From Calcarisporiella thermophila CBS 279.70 (Eukaryota > Calcarisporiellomycota), in the NCBI RefSeq assembly GCF_041956535.1, contig NW_027192235.1, positions 25,975 through 68,406 of the forward strand: DNA of 42,432 nt. Direction: 5' to 3'. The notes beneath the pieces were generated by a model, which saw only the letters and a list, made by a program, of their open reading frames with translations, was not told the DNA's origin and ran no database searches. Numbering within the stretch: the stretch's first letter is position 1; each line of letters starts with the position of its first letter. The position numbers and the translations under genes are program-made. Positions 9,435-21,943 of this stretch are shown piece by piece.

Positions 9435-12400
9435 ATGTACTCCAATTTTCGCACCAGAGTGAGTTCGATACCCGTAATCGACCACCATGCTCATAACTTA
9501 CTGTGCTCTCCTCATCAATCAACTTCTTCATATCCTTTTGAATGTGTTTTCTCAGAGGCTAATGGATCTGCTCTATCTTCCGCAGGTTCTACATTGGTTG
9601 CCCGTCGAATTTGTAAAGAGCTCTCCAAATTACTCTCATGTGAACCCGATCTTGATGCTATTAAAATTGCTAGAGAGGAACTAGGCCCACAAAAATTATG
9701 CGATCTCTACTTCTCGATCGCTAACATTCATGGCATGCTACTCGATGACGGCTTAGAGGGAGACAACCAATCAATCGAAGAACACGATAAATATTGCTCT
9801 GCCAAAACAAAACGCATTATGCGTATTGAAATGGTGGCTGAGAATGTAATTGCCCAGCTCGCAAAGCACGATTTCCTTGCTCCCGATGATCTACTATTTG
9901 ATTTTCAAAGGCAACTTGCCGAGGCTTTGGTGAGTGACGGAGAAAATGTGGTTGGATTTAAGTCCATTGCAGCCTACCGGACCGGGCTGCGTATTTCTGC
10001 ACCGTCCAAAACGCTTGTTAGCGAAGCCTTAAGTGCTGCCGTTCAGGCTTGCAAATTAACACCTTCTGGAAGACTCCGCCTTAGCTCTAAGCCCCTTGTA
10101 GACTTTGCTGTCATTATTGCTCTTAAGATAGCAGTTGAAAAAGATCTTGTAGTTCAGTTCCACACAGGTTTCGGTGATAGGGATTTGGACCTGATTGAGG
10201 CAAATCCTTTGCTTCTTCGCTCAATACTCGATGATCCGGAGTTAGGAAAAGCGAAAATAGTATGCTTACATGTATACCCGGTAAGTTTACTGGTTCATCT
10301 AAACTGGGTCTATAACTCCCATTTAACTTAAATAATTTATTGAATCTCAAAGTATGCCCGAGAGGCTGCTTATCTTGCCTCAGTGTACCCAAATGTCTAC
10401 GTGGATTTTGGTCTTTCTATTCCACTTACTTCACACTTTGGACAACGACAGATCTTAAGAGAGCTTATGGAACTTGCTCCCATCTGCAAGATTCTGTTTT
10501 CTAGTGATGGGTTAGATTTTTTTATCTTTTCATGACCTGAAGGAATCAAAATATACATGTACTGTTATACTTGTAGCCATTATCATCCAGAGAGTTTTTA
10601 TTTCGGAGCTGTCTGGAGTCGGGGAGCGCTTTCAGATGTAATATACCAAGTCAATGGTTACGTTAATAATTTAATATTTGATTACTGAAATGCAGTAATT
10701 TGTATGTATAGGTCTTAATCGAATCCATTAGCTCAGGAGAACTCACTGAATCTGAAGCTTTCGATGTCGCTCAAGATATCCTTTTCAATAATGCCAATCG
10801 CCTCTATAATTTAGGCTGGCATGCGAACGTAGTTCCTCCGAATCCGCCACAATTTTTATCTGAGGAGATGAAATTGCAATTGATTCGTAAAGGAGTTGAG
10901 CATATAAGACTTATGTGGGTTGACACAAGGTAATTATATAAATGATTTTTATATTTTATAATTATTATATAAACAACGAACGTTAATATGGCCATTGCTA
11001 TTAGTAATATTGCACGTTGCCGTATTATTCCAATTGAAAAGTTCTTCAGCAAAGTTCATCAAAGAGGCGTTGGTATTACTGATGGCCTGATGGGACTTAC
11101 AGCAATATCTGATACCGTGTTTGCTGGTTCAGCGGTCGGTGAAATTCAATATGGTAAATATTTTATAGCAGTGGTTCTGTTAGTCATCATAATTTATTTT
11201 TTTGGTTGAATGCTTTAGTGCCTGACTTGGGATCCCTCCGCCAGCTTCCCTATCACCCTGCCCATGCTGCTGCAATAGGTGATATGCTGAATCGGAGTGG
11301 TGTACCCTACGAGCGTTGTCCTCGAGATTTTCTCAAAAGAATGCTCGCTAAATTACGCAATGCCCACGGGCTATCCCTGAAAACTGGGTTTGAGACCGAA
11401 TTTATCCTCTACACTATTGAGAACGATGAGCTTAAACCGTTGGACTATACAGTGTATTCTGAAGTAGCATCTATGAGAGGAAAGTCAGGTGCCATTGTAG
11501 ATAGAATTGTAAATGCATTACAGCAGCAGGGTATAGCTGTCGAGCAATTTCATTCTGAATCTGCTAGTGGTCTGTTAAAATAGGAGATTTCAAGCCATTC
11601 TACAATTCTTACCCTCTGTTATTTGTTAGGTCAATTTGAGATAGCTACAAAATATGATGAATGCCTCAAAGCTGTGGATGAACTCGTTTTTACTCGACAG
11701 ACTATCTATGCTGTTGCGGAAAATAATGGAGTTAAAGCTACGCTATTACCCAAGCTCTCTCCTCTACAAGGTCCTAATCTGTTACCAATCCTTTTATAAC
11801 TAATCCTTACCATTCACCCTTGTTCCATGTATAGCTGGTTCTGCGAGTCATGTGCATCTCTCAATTTGGAAGTCTGAGTTAAATGTGTTTCCCTCCAAGA
11901 TCGATTCTCATGGTATATCTACTTTGGGAAAGAGCTTTATGGCTGGAATTCTTAAGCATCTCCCCGCGTTGATGGCCATTACAATGCCTTCTGTTAATTC
12001 ATATAAGAGGGTGCTGCCAAAAAGTTGGTGTGGTATATATTCGATTTGGGGGATAGAGGTAACAATTTCAATTTTAATAGGGGCATTTCATTATCGTGCC
12101 ATAGATAAAAATACTATTAATTAGAATCGTGAGGCCCCACTTCGCGTTGTTTCTCCAGGAGGACAGATTTCTAACCTAGAAATCAAGTCTATGGATGTAA
12201 TTGGAAATCTCATTGACGAAATCACTATATAATACAGTCTAAATTATTTATATTGTAATTTGACCATAGGGCACAGCAAACCCATATCTAGCCTTAGGTG
12301 CAATTGTCGCCGCTGGTTTAGATGGGATCGAAAATAGCCTGCATCTTCCTGAACCGGTCCAAGGTGAGTATAAATGAATAGAAAAAAAAATTACACTTTG

Positions 12401-12658
12401 CTATCTTATTAATTTTTCCTTTTCACTCTAGTGGATCCCAGTGATCTTTCTGACGCTGAGATGGTCTCACTTGGAATTCGCGCTCTACCCAATACTCTTC
12501 ATGATGCTCTTTATGCACTTGAACAAGACAAATATATTCAAAGTGCTCTTGGAGAGATGCTTTCAAACGGGTTTATAACGGTGCGAAAAAAAGAATTGGA
12601 ATTGATGGAAGCTAAGCAGCCCGAGGAACAATTGAAGATATATTATTCAAGATACTGA
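9435..12658 (+). CDS. fluG: FluG-type protein: amidohydrolase domain fused to glutamine-synthetase-I-like domain
   Basis: In Aspergillus nidulans FluG is a cytoplasmic protein needed to make an extracellular signal for asexual sporulation; similar fusions occur in plants and other fungi. Eleven exons (9435-10280, 10353-10510, 10577-10637, 10712-10929, 11005-11153, 11219-11569, 11630-11770, 11835-12058, 12125-12196, 12270-12363, 12432-12658) give 846 residues in one frame, close to the usual length. The N-terminal half has [10 protein letters not shown] (metal-binding HxH), [11 protein letters not shown] and the [20 protein letters not shown] block. The C-terminal half has [46 protein letters not shown] and NREAPLR, so the glutamate, ATP and metal ligands of the GS fold look intact. 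Catalytic activity is not established for the family. The 5' splice site of intron 7 (GTCCTA) is unusual but required by frame. Confidence 0.95.
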
Positions 12659-13208
12659 CTGAGCGATGGAGTATATACTGAACTTTATTATATCCAGTTG
12701 ACTACGGAATAAATGTCAAAATAATAAATTGCTCTTACGAGATTCTAGCTCTAGTATTGTTATGGTACTGTGTATGAGAATTTCGTAATATGTATGATGG
12801 ATCAAAATAGGCCAATGATGGGTTAGTTTTCATAATTCGAGTTAACAAGAATTGAAGTGTAGATTAATGATTTACCAAAATCTTATATCACTTTGGATCT
12901 AGAGTAATTAGTAACCACTTTTTTCCATGCGCCCAAGTTCATAGTCAATACAAGCTTTCCATCATACTGAAAATCAGCAATTGTTAGAGCAAAGATATAT
13001 GCTTTGGACAACTGACCCGGACAACTTAGTATTTCCCCTTGGATACAAATCCCTAGTTTCACCAATGGGGACCCTGAAATCGGAATGCTGGGAATAAAAT
13101 TCACATCGTGGGCTAGTAGTAAGTTTTGGAAATTCAGTATATAAAAAGTTCTCTTGGTGAAATTTTTAATAAAGTTATATTTTGTGAATCGTTGTATTTA
13201 CTTTTCGT
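12659..13208. other. intergenic DNA between fluG and sugar transporter
   Basis: No supported gene. A 73-codon open frame on the minus strand (13104-12883) lacks an ATG at its start and has no recognisable motif. Confidence 0.35.
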
Positions 13209-13217
13209 TATAAAAAG
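13209..13217 (+). promoter_or_regulatory. TATA box of the sugar transporter gene
   Basis: TATAAAAAG lies 63 bases before the ATG. It places transcription start near 13240, which leaves no room for an upstream coding exon and supports the ATG at 13280. Confidence 0.6.
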
Positions 13218-13279
13218 CTCTTATATTCGCGCTTTGTACTTCTCAGCATTTTCCCGCTTTTTTATAATCTCATCAGGCC

Positions 13280-14969
13280 ATGATGGAGATAGTCACTCTC
13301 GTGGCGGTAATCTTTGCTTGTTTTGGTGGACTCCTTTTTGGTTATGATATTGGGATTATTGGTGGAGTGCTTGTAATGAAGCCCTTTCATAAGGAGTTCA
13401 ATCTCACAGATGAGAACTCAGCAGAGCTTTCAGGAAATATAGTATCATTACTGCAGGCTGGATGTTTCTTTGGCGCATTGTCAGTGCAACTAATTGCAGG
13501 TAAATCAACTAATGTGCTTAAAATATCGCGTCAATGCTAAATTTTTTTGTTTTGATATGATGCAAGATACATTGGGTCGAAAACTCTCCATTTTGATCTC
13601 TGCATTAGTATTCGTGATAGGAGGGTTATTACAAACTATTGCCAGTACGAATTTGGGATTGATCTATTCGGGACGTCTGATTGCTGGAAGTATGTTTCAT
13701 CATTTCATTTTATATTATCATGTTTTAGAATATTTACAATCCTTTATGTTCAAGTTGGTCTTGGTGCAGTGTCAATGTTAGTCCCAATGTATGTTGCTGA
13801 AATTGCGCGCAAAGAAAACCGAGGACGTCTTGGCTGTCTCTGGCAACTATTTATTGTGATTGGAATTGCAATATCTTACTGGACGAATTATATTGTCATA
13901 CGACATATACCAGAAACTGAAAATTTGCAATGGCGTATACCGCTTGGCCTTCAGATGGTGCCGGGTGTTCTCCTTTTTCTTGGAATGATTTTTATGCCCC
14001 GATCGCCTCGTTGGCTATGCTCTCAAGATAGAATAGATGATGCTAGAAAATCACTGGCAAAGTTGCGGCACTCACTTCCAGACGACCCGGCAATATTGGC
14101 TGAGATCGATATGATTCGGGAAAGTATAGAAGAAGAACGGAAGACGGCGAGCAGTTGGAGAGAAATATTTATGGTACGAGTGAATAGGAGAAGGTTGATT
14201 GTCGGATTGTTACTCCAATCTTTCCAGCAGTTCACAGGAACGTAAGTATTTTGATTTCTATTGTTATTGATCGTAGCGCAAGAAAACTTAATTCCTGATA
14301 TTTTTATTTTAATTTTATAACAGTAACGTTATCAATTATTATACCCCCACCATTCTCAAATCTATTGGGCTTGATTCTACGGAAACCGATCTACTGGCAA
14401 CGGGGCTATATGGAATGGTCAAGATACTTATAACATTTATTTGTATAGCTTTTTTGATTGAGCCTGTGGGAAGAAAGCCTCTTCTCTGGTCTGGGGCACT
14501 GATCATGATGGCCTCTATGTTCATTGTTGGCACAAGTGTCAAATTCGCGAATCTTAACCCTGAGACAACCGGCACCATCTCCGCCGCAGGATACGTTGGG
14601 ATAGCTGGCGTCTATCTTTTTGCCTTTGGTTATTCCTACAGCTGGGGCCCAATTGTTTGGGTACTCACAAGTGAGATTTTCCCTAATCGCATTCGTGCTA
14701 AATGCGTTTCGCTTACCACTGCAATCAACTGGTTCTTCAATGCAATTATTGGCCGATTCTCGCCCATTCTACTTAAAAAGATTGGATTCGGATTGTATTA
14801 TATATTCGGATCATTCGCTGTGTTGATGTTTCTTTTCACGGTTTTTTTTGTGCCAGAAACTAAAGGGCGCAGTTTGGAAGAGATGGACGAATTGTTTGGA
14901 TCGCATAGTGAGCAAATTCAACAAGTACTTGAAGAAGGGTCAGGAAAACCTGTTAGCGTGGCCAAGTAA
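13280..14969 (+). CDS. major facilitator sugar transporter (hexose/H+ symporter family)
   Basis: A plasma-membrane sugar uptake protein of the MFS sugar-porter family. Four exons (13280-13499, 13567-13689, 13755-14241, 14324-14969) give 491 residues, normal for twelve membrane spans. TM1 has the signature [22 protein letters not shown] is the loop 2-3 GRR/K motif, GRLIAGIGLG forms across intron 2, and [33 protein letters not shown] and [13 protein letters not shown] follow in the family order. The E/R loop repeats [11 protein letters not shown] are also present. The short N-terminus is a little shorter than in yeast hexose transporters. Substrate cannot be fixed from sequence; the QQFTG.N..NYY residues favour hexose. 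Confidence 0.94.
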
Positions 14970-16187
14970 TTCATGGAGACGGATGAGCAATGAGCAGATG
15001 CTACAGATTGATAGGTGGATTATGTTTCAATGCTTAATGTATAACTAGCATTCGTCGCTTAACTCTTAATTTTACCTACACATATTTATTTATTTAATAC
15101 TTGTATTGAGCAATGCAAATTTTATTTAAATAGCATTATTTGAAAGCAATGCTCTTACATTAAGAATACTTGAACGAGGGTTTGAGTGCTACCATAAATA
15201 ATTCAATTTCCATACCTCCTCATGAAATTACAGCTTGGACTCGAAATCTAGGATAGATTATTATATCCTCTTGAGACTCGTCATCATCCAATTGTATTAA
15301 AATATTACTCAAGATTAGACTGATTAGACTGATATGTCCCAAAAGAGAATTATGCCATTTAAACCAACCGGAATATTTTTTCCAATTCAAAGTAGTATAA
15401 TTAATACAATTGTTACTTTGTATTTGGTCATACTAATCACACCTTCACAATAAACTTTGATACCAAACCAGAGATTTAAACTAATTATGTAGCATATTTT
15501 CAATAGCAATTTCGTGAGGAAATAGTGTAACTCTCGAATCTTAAAGCACATTGTAAAATTAGTTGATGAATTGGCTAATCCACTGATATCATAACATTAT
15601 CAAAAAGATGGGGATAACCAGGAAGATTTGGCTTATTTAATAATCAACAAATAGAAATTTTCATATGGTAATATCGAGAGGTAGACAAATTTGTCCTACA
15701 TGCGTTGAAGAATTTTTTACGTTGAATGAGACCAATCAAGTATAAATAATGCTTGTGAGAATCTAGAAGAATAATAAATTCGGCAATGTCCATTAGATCT
15801 AACCTATTAAAGTTCTATATGATACTTAACGTGTTCCCTAAAGATAGTTGGATACTAACAAAGTATAAAAGCATGAAAAATTTCCAATTATTATAATATA
15901 TAGTATAGTCTGAAGTAAAATTTAAATAGAATTGGGCTCATCGAGATTTTTTTAAAGTAGATTCCTACGAGTAGTATGGATTAAAAAACAAAAGGTTATC
16001 GAGTAAAATATTTCTAAAATGTGGTTGAATGTTTACTCAATTACGGAATCTAAAATTTTAATAAAAAGATTATTTATGACAAAGAACTGAAGCTCTCCAT
16101 ACTAAATACAGTATATCACTCCTGTTTATTTAAATTCAAGTTAATTCTCTACTTGAAAATCTCAAGCATTTGGTCCAACAAGCAAAT
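14970..16187. other. AT-rich intergenic DNA, 1.2 kb
   Basis: No open frame of note, no RNA gene and no clear repeat. It separates the tandem sugar transporter and protease-homologue genes. Confidence 0.45.
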
Positions 16188-16195
16188 TATAAAAG
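16188..16195 (+). promoter_or_regulatory. TATA box of the serine-protease homologue
   Basis: TATAAAAG lies 65 bases before the ATG at 16253, the same spacing as at the sugar transporter and at the peptide gene at 40946. Confidence 0.6.
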
Positions 16196-16252
16196 CAGAA
16201 AATTTTCCTCAATCTAATCTATCCGTATACATTTAAAACCAGTTAAGTGTCA

Positions 16253-17246
16253 ATGCGATACATCATCATTTTCGTAGTATTTTTTCTCGTAGCAACGGTA
16301 GTGCACTCGCAAGTTCTTGACGACGTCAATCCACTCATCATCGGCGGTATTCCAGTTAAAAATGAAGAACTTCCTTTTGCAGTGCAAGTTACAGGTGTCT
16401 CCGATGAATCTCGTACCCTCAAATGTTCTGGGGCTATACTTACCGATCGAGCAGTGATCACTGCGGCACACTGCTTAGTGCTAGCTAAGAATATAACGGT
16501 CACTTATGGCGACGTGAAAATTTCAAGTAAAATCATTTGGCTATGGATCCAGGCAAATATCAGTTATTAATTTTGATTTATTTAATCAACGAAGAGGCCT
16601 TGAAGGCTGAACCCAAGGAAATTGTAGTTCACGAAGGATTTGGTGGAATAGTCTTTGTAAGTGATTAGATTGGCAACATTCTTCAACACTTCCTTTACTA
16701 AGCCTATTTTTATTTCACTTCGTAATTAGAACGATATTGGTATTATATTTCTGAAAAACCCTCTAAGGTTCAGATCGAAAGTTAGGCCTGTCAAGATTGA
16801 TCAAGAAGCACCAAAAGCAAACATGACATTGACAGCTGCTGGGTGGGGCATTACCTCTCCGAATTCTCCTGATACTCCAGATCAACTCCAAAAAGTAGCT
16901 CTTAAAGTGGGGACAGTTGAACTATGCAAAAAAGAAGAACCTTTTTTTAGTGGCCTTGACGGTCCTGAAATATGTACTGCGCCCACCAAAGGTAAATCAG
17001 TGTGCTATGGAGATCATGGGGGCCCGCTCTATACTATTAAGGCAGGAAAGAAATTGTTGGTTGGAATCTGGTCTCGCGGGAGCAATGGCAAAGGATGTGC
17101 TGGTAAGTATTTTTTGCTTTTTTACATTATGTCCGCCAGTATTAAATCTGTTGAATTGTAATTAAGATGGAATCAAGGTCGATTTCTTTACTCGCGTTGG
17201 CTGGTATGTCAACTGGCTCAAAGATAAAGGAGTCAATATTGCTTAG
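16253..17246 (+). CDS. secreted trypsin-like serine-protease homologue lacking the catalytic serine
   Basis: Chymotrypsin-fold S1 family. Four exons (16253-16526, 16595-16656, 16730-17102, 17167-17246) give 262 residues. A signal peptide of about 19 residues (RYIIIFVVFFLVATVVHS) precedes a short propeptide and the mature start IIGG. The residue before IIGG is Leu, so trypsin-type activation is unlikely. The catalytic His is kept in ITAAHC (H73) and the Asp in NDIGIIFL (D114), but the GDSGGP box reads GDHGGP: the serine position (residue 208, codon CAT at 17015-17017) is His. The pocket position six residues earlier is Ser, not Asp. All cysteines and the frame are otherwise intact, so this is not a decayed gene. 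It probably acts by binding, like non-catalytic serine-protease homologues in insects. The function here is unknown. Confidence 0.9.
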
Positions 17247-17966
17247 GGGCAAAAACCCTATTTTCGATTATTGTTTTCCATCATTTTATATTTTCTACTT
17301 CGAAGGTCGTCTTTTTATCTATACTATATTACATTAAAATCGTGCTAAAATATTTTGATCAAGCTGTTTCATTAATGCAATCCTAACTCATGGTGAACTG
17401 CGGGTCGCTAATCAAAATTCATTTAAATTCTAAGCTAAATTACCAATAACATGGTATTGTTAGTTCACAATTATTCAATCGTGTTAACTTTACCAGAGTG
17501 ACCAAGCCAAATAAAACTCGTTTTAGTCCAATATATATTTAAGAAATCATGGAAGCACAGATATTCGCACTGGATAGAGCACATACTGTAATTTCCAATA
17601 ATTTCTTGTAGGACAATTTTCGATTTCGATTCGTCGACTGTAAAGCATTATACAGAAGTAGCAAATATTCTATCCACGACTTTCATTATTGCAAGAAGAG
17701 ACAATTTACTAATTATCCTTATTTTATAGTTCAAAGATTGTCCGTCTAACCCCTAGTTCGCAAGATAATTAATACCCAATTTGTACTTAATAAATTAATA
17801 TTTATTAAAAGTATCAGTGAATTTAGGGTGGATATTAAAAAAAACTGCCCCCTGGAAACATGGAATTTTGCCCTGGAATAAAAATTGAATTCATCATTTT
17901 TTGGAATTGAGAAAATTTTGATTTTCCATTGCATTTTGTTTTTCATAACTAGCTCTATTGCAATAA
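17247..17966. other. intergenic DNA
   Basis: Two A/T-rich stretches and no supported gene. The promoter of the mannosyltransferase must lie near the end, but no clear TATA box stands out. Confidence 0.4.
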
Positions 17967-19360
17967 ATGATGAAAAGGCGATTTAACTTTAGAAAACTTC
18001 TTTGCCTATTAGCTCTGATTACCGTCTACTATATTCTTTCTTCTTCAAAGAGTAGAGCACCACCAAACAATAATATCCTATCAAAAGAAGAATATTACAA
18101 TATGACAGGGCGCGCTCGAGCGGCGTTTGTCGTCCTCGCTCGCAATTCAGACATTCATGGAGTGAGGCAATCGATGCAAAAAATGGAGGATAGATTCAAT
18201 CGGAGATACGGTTATCCGTGGATATTTCTGAATGATGTAGAGTTTAGTGAAGAGTTTAAGGAGATGACAAGGGCGATGACAAGGGCTCCCGTGTATTATG
18301 GTAAGAATAAATGTATTATTCGATGTTGATACATTATTCTCTAATGTTTAAGTAGGTTTGGTACCACAGGAACACTGGCATGTCCCTCCATGGATTGATA
18401 AGTGGAAGGCAGCAAAAGCAAGAGAAGAGATGAAAGAAAAGAATATATTTCAAGGCAACGATTTAACTTATCAGCAAGTGCTTAGGTAATTTTTTTTCTT
18501 TCAAAACTCTAAATTCTCTTTAATCATAAACGGTTGCGACTTTATTAGATATCTTGCTGGTTTTTTATATCGTCACCCTCTATTACAAAACTATGACTAT
18601 TATTGGCGAATTGAGCCGGAGGTGGAATTCTACTGTGATTTGGAATACGATCCATTCGTTTTCATGTTAAAAAATGACAAAAAATACGGTAAATACATAG
18701 CTCTTAAGTGGTTTTGTATTAGAAGAGTATTTATCCTATTCTCTATATCACATTACTTATAGGCTTCACCATAACTATGAGTGAAAAAGAGGACACTTTC
18801 AAAACATTATGGGAAAGAACTCGTCAATACATCGATGCAAATCGATACAATATTCCTTTTAACAACTCTATTGAGTTTATCAGCTATGATTACGGTCACA
18901 ATTTTAACAACTGTACCTTCTTTTCGAATTTTGAAATTGTTGATATGAGCCTATGGCGAAACAGTGCCTATGAGAATTTCTTCCGTCATCTGGACAAAGC
19001 TGGCGGCTTCTTTTATGAGCGATGGAGCGACTCGATGGTGCACACCATTGCGGCTTCGCTGTTGTTGAGATTGGATCAAATTCATTTCTTTAAAGATATA
19101 GGGTTCAGGCATAAGTCTTTACAGTAAGTATTTTTGCCTTTGTCAATTTAGGAATGCTTTACATTTATACTGCCACTAGATATTGTCCCCTAAAACGAAG
19201 TCTTCTCCTAAAATGCACTTGTCATCCATTCAGTACCATGGGTAAAAAAATCATTGTATAAGCGCATTTATTGTGATCATCTAATTTTTAACTTTTTTTA
19301 GCTTCACACCCACTCTCATGCATTCCTAGATGGTTCGATGTGGCGAAAACTTCTTTTTAA
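17967..19360 (+). CDS. GT15 alpha-1,2-mannosyltransferase (KRE2/MNT1 family)
   Basis: A Golgi type II membrane enzyme that transfers mannose from GDP-mannose to O- and N-linked glycans. Six exons (17967-18300, 18356-18485, 18549-18688, 18763-19123, 19180-19241, 19302-19360) give 361 residues. A basic start and one membrane anchor (LLCLLALITVYYIL) are followed by the catalytic domain: RAAFVVLARNSD, YPWIFLNDVEF, WRIEPEVEFYCD (metal-binding EPxV), ISYDYGHNFNNC, SNFEIVDMSLWR, GGFFYERWSDSMVHTIAASL and IGFRH. The end CPLKRS..KCTCHP..SCIPRWFD forms only after the last two splices and matches the family's cysteine-rich tail. The protein is slightly shorter than yeast Kre2. Which paralogue of the family it matches cannot be told. 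Confidence 0.94.
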
Positions 19361-19984
19361 TACATTTAATACTTTATTGAATTTTTACCGTACCTCGAGA
19401 TTTTTGAATATATAAGAAAGCCAAATTTATATATTTAACTAAAAGTACAAATAATCACCTTAAAATATAAAGCAATATCATTATTGGTAGATGTCGATGA
19501 GTTGGGTAAAAGCAGATGTAGACCCAAAATAACTTTAACCTAATAATTTACCCAGGTTAATCCTATATATCTAGAGGTAGTAGCCTTATCATTAGACCTC
19601 TCACTGAATAGTGGCAATAAGGGTGGTGGCTGATTTATGCAAAGCTTTGCCAATAAGCGGAAGTAAAATGGATATCCGCTTCACATTCATAATTTCTATA
19701 GCAATGTAATTCAGCTATCTAAAAATATCAATTTTCTTTTCAAAATCTTCTGACCATATAAATAGAAATTAATAGATCATATAAATATCAATTCATAATG
19801 CCAGCGATGCGATAACAATGTCAGGAAGAATCTAGAAAAAGCAGGTAAATAAAAAAAATACAGCTAAAAAAGTTAAAAAGACTTTCTACATTCTTGTGAC
19901 ACTGATCTGATGCGTTGTAAATAACAAGAAAGATCAAGAATGTAACGAGAGAATTTCTATATTATTTCTAACTCTCAATCCAGT
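19361..19984. other. intergenic DNA between convergent genes
   Basis: The 3' flanks of the mannosyltransferase (+) and ARB1 (-) meet here. A weak repeat of ATAAATATCAATT/ATAGATC segments occurs near 19730-19800. No gene seen. Confidence 0.4.
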
Positions 19985-21943
19985 CTAAAACTTCATGCCT
20001 TTCTTCAGATGCAACTTGTATTCCTCTATCGTGCCTTGCCAAGGTGTGATTTTGCCGCCCTCACACATCCAGATTTCATCGGCGACTTGTGAAATTAGTC
20101 GAAAATCGTGACTGACAACCACAACGCCACCAGTGAACTTTCGGATGCCTTCAGCAAGAGAATCGATGCTTTCCATGTCTAAGTGATTGGTCGGTTCGTC
20201 TAATAGAATGATGCCAGGGGCGCGGAAAGCAAGCTCGGCAAAAACTAGCCGTGACTTGAGACCGTCCGAGAGCTGCGAGATAGGTCCGGTCTGATGTTCA
20301 CCAGTAAGACCGAAACGTCCAACCTTCCGGCGCCAGAAATCTATTCCTTCCTTAACGTCTGGGAAAGTACGTTGCATGTACTCGATAGGGCTAATTTCGG
20401 GTATGAGCTGATCGGCTGAATGCTGTGAGTATTTGCCAAGCTTGAGAGCCTGGTGACGTGTGATACGACCCGAAGTGGGCTCAAGTTCTCCGCTCATGAG
20501 TTTAAGGAGGGTTGACTTGCCAGCACCGTTGGGCCCTACTAGAGCAATACGAGAGTCCATGTCTACACCTAGGTCGATATTCTTGTAGAGAAGTTTGTTC
20601 ATATCGCCTGAGTAAGAAAAGCACATTTGGTCGAACGAAAGAACGGGTGGGGGGAGCTTGGGAACATCAGTGAAGCGAATCTTAACAACAGGAGGATCGA
20701 CAACCTTCTGGATAAGCCCATCGGCCTCCATTTTGTCAATGATTTTCTGCTTGGATTTAGCCTGGCGAACAAGATTAGCATAGGTACCAGCAGATGCAAT
20801 GAATTTTTTAATATGGGCAATCTCGTCCTGCTGTTTGTGGTAAGCTTTCATCTGGTTGGTTTCAAGTTCAGCCTTTGTGCGCACGAAGGTGTCGTAGTTG
20901 CCACCGTAGTAGACAAGTTTTCGTTGGTGGTTCAGATGCATGATATTTGTGCAGACTCCATTAAGAAAATCTTGCGAGTGGGACACTATGACCAGAATGC
21001 GGTCGTAATTCCTGAGATATTCTTCGAGCCACACACAAGCCTCTAGATCAAGATGGTTCGTTGGTTCATCAAGAAGTAGGAGCGTAGGCCTGATGAAGAG
21101 AGCACGGGCGAGTGCAACGCGCATACGCCAGCCACCAGACATATCTTTGGTCTTTTTTTTCATTAGTTCTGGTGTGAAGCCGAGACCATTTAGAAGAGTA
21201 CATGCTCTTGTCTCGAATGTAGTAGGGTCCAAGTCTTCTATGCGCTCATAGATATCCTCCAATAGCGGATTGTCAGCACCATCAGGCTCACTTAAAATAT
21301 CCTCACTTTGTTTCTCAAGGCGCTCAACTTCTTTCTGTGCTGCCCCTATAACAGCTTGTATAGCGTCTACGTCTTCAGGCTCGGCTTCCTGATTGAGCAA
21401 AAATATATCAAAATGATCGGGGATAGCAATATCACGGGCTGCTAGAGATGCCAAGAAGGTAGATTTTCCAGAACCATTAGCACCGATCAGACCATACCTA
21501 TATTAGCAATACATAAGAACAGATTAATCATTACATTGTCGGTTTTGTTCAATGAAACTTGGAGTAAACATTTAAAACGGGACATCAATTTCATCCATGT
21601 GGAAATCAAGAAAAAATAATTACCTTCTTCCAAAATTAAGTTCAATAGTTGCATTTTCGATCAATACACGACCGTGATAATCAAGTGAAAAACTTTCAAT
21701 TTTGAGATCACGGGACTTCTCCTGCATGCCCAGGACGCCGGTAGCAGTACGGTTAATATTGTTTTTCTCTTTGAGGTTAAGACCATCAAGTGTGAGATCG
21801 TCTGCCGAAGTCGATGTTGAAAGACTCGACTTTGGCGTATTTGTACCATTAGTGGAGGTTGGCGTTGTTGATTTAGACCCTTTAGCCTGAGCCTTTGCAG
21901 CACGCTCGGCGAGCCGCTTTTGTTTAGATGCAGAGATCGGCAT
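19985..21943 (-). CDS. ARB1: ABCF ATPase of the ARB1/ABCF2 type, ribosome biogenesis factor
   Basis: A soluble twin-ATPase without membrane spans; yeast Arb1 helps mature both ribosomal subunits and moves between nucleus and cytoplasm. Two minus-strand exons (21943-21624, 21497-19985), with a 126-base intron, give 610 residues, the same length as yeast Arb1. The N-terminal lysine- and serine/threonine-rich tail starts MPISASKQKRLAERAAKAQA. ABC1 has GANGSGKST (formed across the splice), signature MSGGWRMRVALARALF and Walker B LLLLDEPTNHLD. ABC2 has GPNGAGKST, signature LSDGLKSRLVFAELA and Walker B IILLDEPTNHLD. The linker with KQKIIDKMEADGL fits ABCF2. Codon use is GC-richer than the surroundings, as expected for a highly expressed gene. 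Confidence 0.96.

Noticed and set aside
12883-13104. 73-codon open frame on the minus strand between fluG and the sugar transporter
   Set aside because: It begins with GTG, not ATG, has no motif, and partly occupies the promoter side of the transporter gene.
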